Assembly (NCBI GenBank): GCA_964344155.1
Contig: CAYFMG010000027.1
Coordinates: 1-11,789, forward strand
DNA: 11,789 nucleotides
Direction: 5' to 3'
From: UBA6164 sp964344155
Lineage (GTDB): Bacteria; Patescibacteriota; Gracilibacteria; BD1-5; UBA6164
Shown here in pieces: positions 7,785 through 11,789 of this stretch; the first letter of the stretch is position 1, and the number at the start of each line of letters is the position of its first letter. Under the pieces are notes generated by a model. That model worked only from the letters and a program-made list of their open reading frames with translations. It had not been told where the DNA came from and made no database searches. Made by a program: the position numbers and the translations under genes.

Positions 7785-8461
7785 ATTTCAATAACATTAG
7801 CAGAATCATCTATTTCTCAAGGAAAATCTTTATAATCAACTATATATTTTTCACAAGCATTTTTCAGAAATTCTCACCTATACTTTTTAACTCAATGAGT
7901 CATTTTTTTCCCATCATCTTTGAAAAAGTTTATATTCACAAGTCTCGAATCTATACTTTTAAAGTCTATCATTTTAGCATAACTATTTGGTAACAAGTTT
8001 ACAATATAATCAGGTTGTAAGTCCTTTATAACCTGAGTAATTTTATCTCACCAAAACTTATACAGTCATTTTGTTTCAATTGGTAATTTATAATCTCAAA
8101 TTATATCAAGAGGTTTTAGTATTCCATACATTCAAGATAGAATAAATACATTTTTCTGAAAAAAATCTTTTGCTGGTTCTGACATATTATCATATCATAT
8201 AGCATTAAATACTACTCAAGAATATCTATGAATTGCTTTAATATAAGCTCCCTCTCCTGTAGGAGAGGGGTGGGGTGAGGTTATTTTTTTATTTAACTCT
8301 ATTCACTCTTTATACCTTTCTGCCTTACATTTTAAATCTTTTTCTGTTGCATTTATTGCTATATCTATAGGTTTTTCAAACTCAAAACTAATAGATTCTT
8401 GCTTAAAATCTCATCCATTATTTTTCCCCTCAGATGGAGCTAGCAAATATATTATTTTCAT
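7769..8461 (-). CDS. yaaA: YaaA-family peroxide stress protein (UPF0246), 230 aa
   Basis: This is a member of the YaaA/DUF328 family. In E. coli, YaaA is induced by peroxide and limits free iron and oxidative DNA damage; a DNA-binding fold is reported for the family. Seen: the N-terminal LLAPSEGK (6-13), close to the LLPPSEGK form of the family; HRYSGVVFNAIGYD (78-91); the family core FILSGMYGILKPLDIIGDYKL (106-126); a conserved FWGDKI; NLLPNSYAKMI, matching the usual NLAS.EY block; and INFFKDD with a terminal THGVKKYRGEFLK block. Length is within the family range. Residues 61-72 (TSPHPSPTGEGA) come from an in-frame palindromic element between LNKKI and YIKAIHRYSG. It is the last gene of the minus-strand operon, starting 9 nt after Tag, and ends inside the shared terminator palindrome. 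Confidence 0.92.
8249..8282 (-). repeat. Family A palindromic element A4, in frame within yaaA
   Basis: A 9-bp stem, ccctctcct/aggagaggg, with loop gt (8250-8269), plus the plus-strand tail tggggtgaggtt. It encodes TSPHPSPTGEGA (residues 61-72). Compared with A2 it has lost 2 nt and then 1 nt, a net loss of 3, so the middle is read in another frame and the original frame is restored at GEG. Confidence 0.87.
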
Positions 8462-8470
8462 ATTTTTTTA

Positions 8471-9028
8471 TTAATATTTAAAACATCAAACTTCATGATC
8501 ACAAACCATTCATATAGCTTGCATATAAGCATAAATAATTGTTGATCACACAAAACTCATTCCTCTTTTTTTTAGATCCTTTGATATTTTATCAGAAAGA
8601 TCTGTATTAGCAGGTATTTCACTTAAGTTTTTAAAATGATTTTTTATTTGTTTATTATTCACAAATCACCATATATACTTATTAAAACTTCAAAAATCAT
8701 CCTGTATACTTTTAAAAACTTTTGCATTTTTTATTACTGAGTTTATTTTCAATTTGTTTCTGATTATTCAGTTATTTTGCATTAATTTATCTATTTTAAC
8801 TTGATCATAATCAATGATTTTTTCTAAATCATAATCATCAAAGGCCTTTTTATACTCTCATCTTCTTTTTAAAATTGTCTCCCAAGACAATCATGCTTGA
8901 GCTCATTCCAAAACCAAAAACTCAAACAAAGTTTTATCATCATGTACTTCTTTTCACCACTCAAAATCATGATAATCTACATATTCACTATTATTTAAAT
9001 TTAACCAAGCACATCTTTTTTTAGTCAT
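8471..9028 (-). CDS. tag: DNA-3-methyladenine glycosylase I (Tag), 185 aa
   Basis: This base-excision enzyme removes 3-methyladenine from alkylated DNA, leaving an abasic site. Seen: the N-terminal KKRCAWLN; YHDFEWGKEVHDD (19-31); and the family signature FEFLVLEGAQAGLSWETILKRR (35-56), where Glu41 corresponds to the catalytic/base-contacting Glu of E. coli TagI. The four zinc-snap ligands are all present: Cys6, His20, His178 and Cys182 (CDHEVGC). KRGMSFVGSTIIYAYMQAIGMV (154-175) is the usual closing block. Length matches the family (about 187). Both Gly residues of EGAQAG and the Gly of FVGS are TGA codons, while Trp is TGG. It starts 3 nt after AGOG and is followed by yaaA after 9 nt. No palindromic insertion is present. 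Confidence 0.96.
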
Positions 9029-9031
9029 ATT

Positions 9032-9721
9032 TTATTTCATTAAATTATCATAATCAACCCAAACTATAGCATCTAAATGCAACTCAGGGATTCACAGTTT
9101 TTTACTTAAATCAAAATAAAACTTAGCTACATCTGTATAATCTCAACAATATTTTTCAAATAAATTAGCTAATCTTGAATCAACTGGGATAGTTATATCC
9201 TGAGGAAAATAATTAATTTTATCAAATAGATTTCTGGCTCAATAAGCAAACATCTTCACAGCAAAAACTATAGTTTTTGCATCTTTTTTTTGTTTCATAA
9301 CACAAGCCAAGTCATCTCTTAGTTTTTCCATATCATTATAATATATTTCTTCCTGTCATATAAACTTTTCTAAAAATGGTTCTAGTTTTCCAAGTCTTTT
9401 TATTTTTGTGTCTACAAATCTTTTATTATTTTTTGATTGTTTTATAAAATCTATTAATCTACCTATGACTTCCCCCTCCTTAGTAAGGAGGGGGGTAGGG
9501 GGTGGTGAAAAATAGTCACTAAATTCTTCCCAGTAATCCTCTCATTTTCATGATAATTGATAACAAATTACAGCATTAGATAAAATAAGTGATAAATATA
9601 AATTTTTATCACTAATCTTTTTGTATAAATTTTTTAAAGCTATAAATTGCCTATCCTCTTCTTCAATTTGTATAGCCTCTTTTATAGTATGATTTTTTAA
9701 TTTGTTATATAGTTCTTGCAT
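9032..9721 (-). CDS. Archaeal-type 8-oxoguanine DNA glycosylase/AP lyase (AGOG), 229 aa
   Basis: This bifunctional base-excision enzyme of the HhH-GPD superfamily AGOG branch removes 8-oxoguanine and nicks the abasic site. Seen: LSLILSNAVICYQLSGKGEDYWEEFSDYF (43-71), typical of the family N-terminal domain; RFVDTKIKRL (101-110); DAKTIVFAVKMFAYGARN (147-164); and ITIPVDSRLANLFEKY (176-191). Lys149 and Asp181 are 32 residues apart, the spacing of the catalytic Lys140/Asp172 pair described for Pyrobaculum AGOG. Length is close to the archaeal enzymes (about 230-250). Residues 72-84 (SPPPTPLLTKEGE) derive from an in-frame palindromic element in the loop after the YWEEFSDYF helix. It starts 2 nt after the CiaB-like gene and precedes tag by 3 nt. 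The family is best known in archaea, so past transfer is plausible; codon use looks like its neighbours. Confidence 0.9.
9472..9506 (-). repeat. Family A palindromic element A5, in frame within AGOG gene
   Basis: An 11-bp stem, ccccctcctta/taaggaggggg (9472-9494), with a G-rich plus-strand tail gtagggggtggt. It is read as SPPPTPLLTKEGE (residues 72-84), in the same frame as A2 (PPxPLLxxEG in both). It joins directly to the native EEFSDYF helix. Confidence 0.88.
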
Positions 9722-9723
9722 AA

Positions 9724-11634
9724 TTATTTATAATTATCTTTACTAATACTATTATCCAATTCATTACCTACATGTTTATATAAGCTATAATAATACTCTA
9801 CAAACTCTCTTATATTATTATCTTTTGGTAAATAATATCAATCTTTTTTTATAGTATATTCTTTTAAAAACTCTAAAGCATCTATTTTTTCTAAATAAAT
9901 ATTTATTAATTTCTTATAATCCCTTACATATACTTTTTTTAGTTGATTATATGTTTTTTCTGAAAAGTTTAACTCTACTTTTTTATTATTATTTATATTA
10001 ACTATTCATGACTCAAACAATATACTTAAATGAATAAGACTTTCACAATAATATGGTTCTATTTCATTTACTTCCCTATATTTTAACAGATTTATACATC
10101 TAATAACATGATAAATTAATAATTTCTGTTTTAATTCTGGAGCAATTTCTTCATTAAAAAAATACATAATAATTCATCACATTGTTGCCTTGAATTCTTC
10201 TATATTTTTATATACTCAAGACTTTGTATTCATTATAGTTTCTGTATCGATATCTAACCAAAGAGTATGTCAAAATTCATGACCTATTGTTTCTATATCA
10301 TATATTTTATAAAACTCTTTATCATCTCAAAATAAACTTTTTCTATACTCATCTAATAATGTTTTCTCAAAAATCTTAGAATCAAGTATCATAAAAGGAG
10401 CTGATCTTTTGTTTTCTAGCACCATTTCTGGAAAAGCAAATATTTTTTTTCATTTTGCTTTACTTATAACCTCATCATTTGGTACAACCTGAGCAGAAAA
10501 AAGTCATGTTAATTCTGAAGAATAATATAAAATAGGACTTGTTAAATATAATTGTACCCTTTTCATATTTGCTTTTGAAAACTCATAGCTTGAAATATAT
10601 TTTTCTCTTAATTTAATAATCCCTCAGTCCTTCGGACAGCTCCCTTTAATACTAAAGGGAGCATTATAAAAATGTTCATACATATTTTCCATAGACTCTT
10701 CAACATCACTTTTAAAAACTGTATTAACTATTCTTAAATCCCATTCAGGAGCTACAGCTTTTCTATACTTATCTTCATAAAACTCTAAAGGATGACCTAT
10801 TTGAAAAGGTGTTGTAATTGACATCCAACACTCATCTACTTTTGCCCATTTTTCTACAAGTTTACTTGTATCTTTCTCTAGAAAAGCTTCTTTTATAGCC
10901 TTTAAATAATCTATATAATACTCTTTTGAATTATATATTTCATCTTCTAAACTAGATAATTTTATTATAAAACTGTCCAACTCTTTAGTAATGTCTCAAA
11001 TCTCTTTAGGAAAAACATCTAGGTAAGCCTTATTTTTATATTCACCATTTTCTAAAACCAAAGCTGAATATGATCTATCAGCCTGTTCTCATCTATGACC
11101 TTTATCAAATAAATTATTTTTATTTAAAAAATCTATTATTTTATCTGAATCATTATTAAATTTTTGTTCTAAATTTTTATTTACTCACTTAACTATATGA
11201 TTTCTCCATGGCATAAAAAAATCATTAAAAGCAAGTCACACATTAGCAACTCACTTAAATACCTCTAAGTAAAAAGGTGTAAGTAAAGCTTTTGCTTCTA
11301 TAACAGATATAATAACAGCCTGCACTTCACTATAAAACTCTGCTACAAACTCATATGATTTATTTATTTTTTCTCTTTTTTCTTCTTCTGAAATTTTTTG
11401 TTTTTCAAGATACAATTCTAATGCATTTTCTTTTAAATCTACTATTCTACTGTAAGCTGCAAACCTAGTTTCTTCATTTTTATCTAATCAAACATAGTTC
11501 AAAAAATCATCTAAATGTTTTCTTCATTCAGTTTCATTTTTTACTCAGTCAAATATATCATGTAAAGATTTTTGTAAGTTATTATACAGATCTATTATTT
11601 GTTCTAAATTTTTTTCTAATTCTATTTTATTCAT
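9724..11634 (-). CDS. ciaB: CiaB-family protein with zinc metallopeptidase motif, 636 aa
   Basis: This resembles Campylobacter CiaB (about 610 residues) along its length. Strongest blocks: WAKVDECWMSITTPFQIGHP (263-282) with LEFYEDKYRKAVAPEWDLRI; QLYLTSPILYYSSELTGLFS (361-380) with AQVVPNDE; KKIFAFPEMVLENKRSAPFM (396-415); and YYLPKDNNIREFVEYYYSLYK near the C-terminus. A gluzincin-like HEFGH lies at 452-456, in YDIETIGHEFGHTLW, with IEEFKATMGG (478-487) supplying a likely third ligand, Glu479 or Glu480. This suggests a zinc peptidase, although CiaB was first named as a secreted invasion antigen; activity is inference. No signal peptide is visible. Residues 325-338 (APFSIKGSCPKDGG) come from an in-frame palindromic element in a variable linker. 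It starts 14 nt after an upstream gene fragment and leads the repair genes AGOG and tag with a 2-nt gap, so it is cotranscribed with them. Confidence 0.85.
10621..10662 (+). repeat. Family C palindromic element C3, in frame (antisense) within ciaB
   Basis: On the plus strand: ccctcagtccttcggacagc, then the 9-bp stem ctcccttta/taaagggag with loop atac. It is nearly identical to C2 (1772-1815). The host gene reads the opposite strand as APFSIKGSCPKDGG (residues 325-338). One codon is TGA, a stop in the standard code but Gly here. Confidence 0.88.
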
Positions 11635-11648
11635 TTTTTTATATTATT

Positions 11649-11789
11649 TTATACTGTTAATTTATCATCAGCTACTCTATACTTAGGATCTTCTACTATA
11701 TTCACATCTACTATTTTTTCAGCATTTTTAAGTAGTGTTCTACAATCCTCTGATAAGTGTTTTAGATGTAGGGTTTTTCATTTTTTTAA
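11649..11789 (-). CDS. C-terminal fragment of an unidentified gene (46 aa visible)
   Basis: The open frame enters from the right edge of the window and ends at TAA (11649-11651). Its last 46 residues read KKGKTLHLKHLSEDCRTLLK and then a Val/Asp-rich tail, DVNIVEDPKYRVADDKLTV. There is no in-frame ATG in the window, one in-frame TGA read as Gly, and no motif that I recognise. The 14-nt gap to ciaB and the shared strand make it the upstream member of the same operon. Confidence 0.6.

Noticed and set aside
660..9506. Family A hairpins as ordinary rho-independent terminators
   Set aside because: They lack a T-tract on the transcribed strand, and three of the five lie inside coding regions.
660..10662. 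CRISPR array
   Set aside because: The repeats are scattered kilobases apart, in different families and orientations, with no regular spacers and no cas genes.
9..11634. Genetic code 4 (UGA = Trp, as in Mycoplasma)
   Set aside because: TGA falls at invariant Gly positions in several families, and Trp positions use TGG.

Overview
The window reads as a piece of a genome that translates UGA as glycine (genetic code 25), so most likely Candidatus Absconditabacteria (SR1) or Gracilibacteria (BD1-5). Under the standard code nearly every gene breaks at in-frame TGA. With TGA read as Gly, twelve clean ORFs appear (eleven complete, one partial), and the recoded residues land on invariant glycines: TGxxxGIG and NAG in the dehydrogenase, EGAQAGLSW in the 3-methyladenine glycosylase, and the last Gly of HEFGH in the CiaB-like protein. 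TGG still encodes Trp, which argues against code 4. The DNA is very AT-rich, genes are packed tightly and starts lack Shine-Dalgarno sequences, all usual for CPR/Patescibacteria. I cannot choose between the two phyla from this window alone.

Layout. Positions 9-3548 hold a minus-strand cluster. In transcription order it is a Fur-family regulator, a one-cysteine Bcp peroxiredoxin, a nucleoside phosphorylase/MTA-SAH nucleosidase-like protein, a spore-photoproduct-lyase-like radical SAM protein and a short-chain dehydrogenase. A divergent regulatory region (3549-3707) carries a good promoter on each strand and a Fur-box-like palindrome. Positions 3708-7767 hold two plus-strand genes of unknown function: a 994-residue protein with a glycine-rich hydrophobic core and a coiled coil of nearly 500 residues, and a 354-residue protein with its own coiled coil. 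They end at a perfect 40-bp palindrome shared with the convergent genes. Positions 7769-11789 hold a second minus-strand operon with gaps of 2-14 nt. In transcription order it is an unidentified 3' gene fragment, a CiaB-family HExxH protein, an archaeal-type 8-oxoguanine glycosylase (AGOG), 3-methyladenine glycosylase I (Tag) and a YaaA-type peroxide-stress protein.

The recognised genes share a theme: peroxide/iron stress (Fur, Bcp, YaaA) and repair of oxidised, alkylated or UV-damaged DNA (AGOG, Tag, SPL-like). Whether the two coiled-coil proteins take part is unknown.

The most unusual feature is a set of ten short palindromic elements in three sequence families. Five lie between genes. The other five sit inside coding regions, all in frame, adding about 12-14 residues to five different proteins (SPL-like, YaaA, AGOG, CiaB and the 354-residue protein). 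Two of the in-gene copies contain TGA in the reading frame and are tolerated only because UGA is sense here. This resembles the Rickettsia palindromic elements, but in a UGA-recoded lineage.
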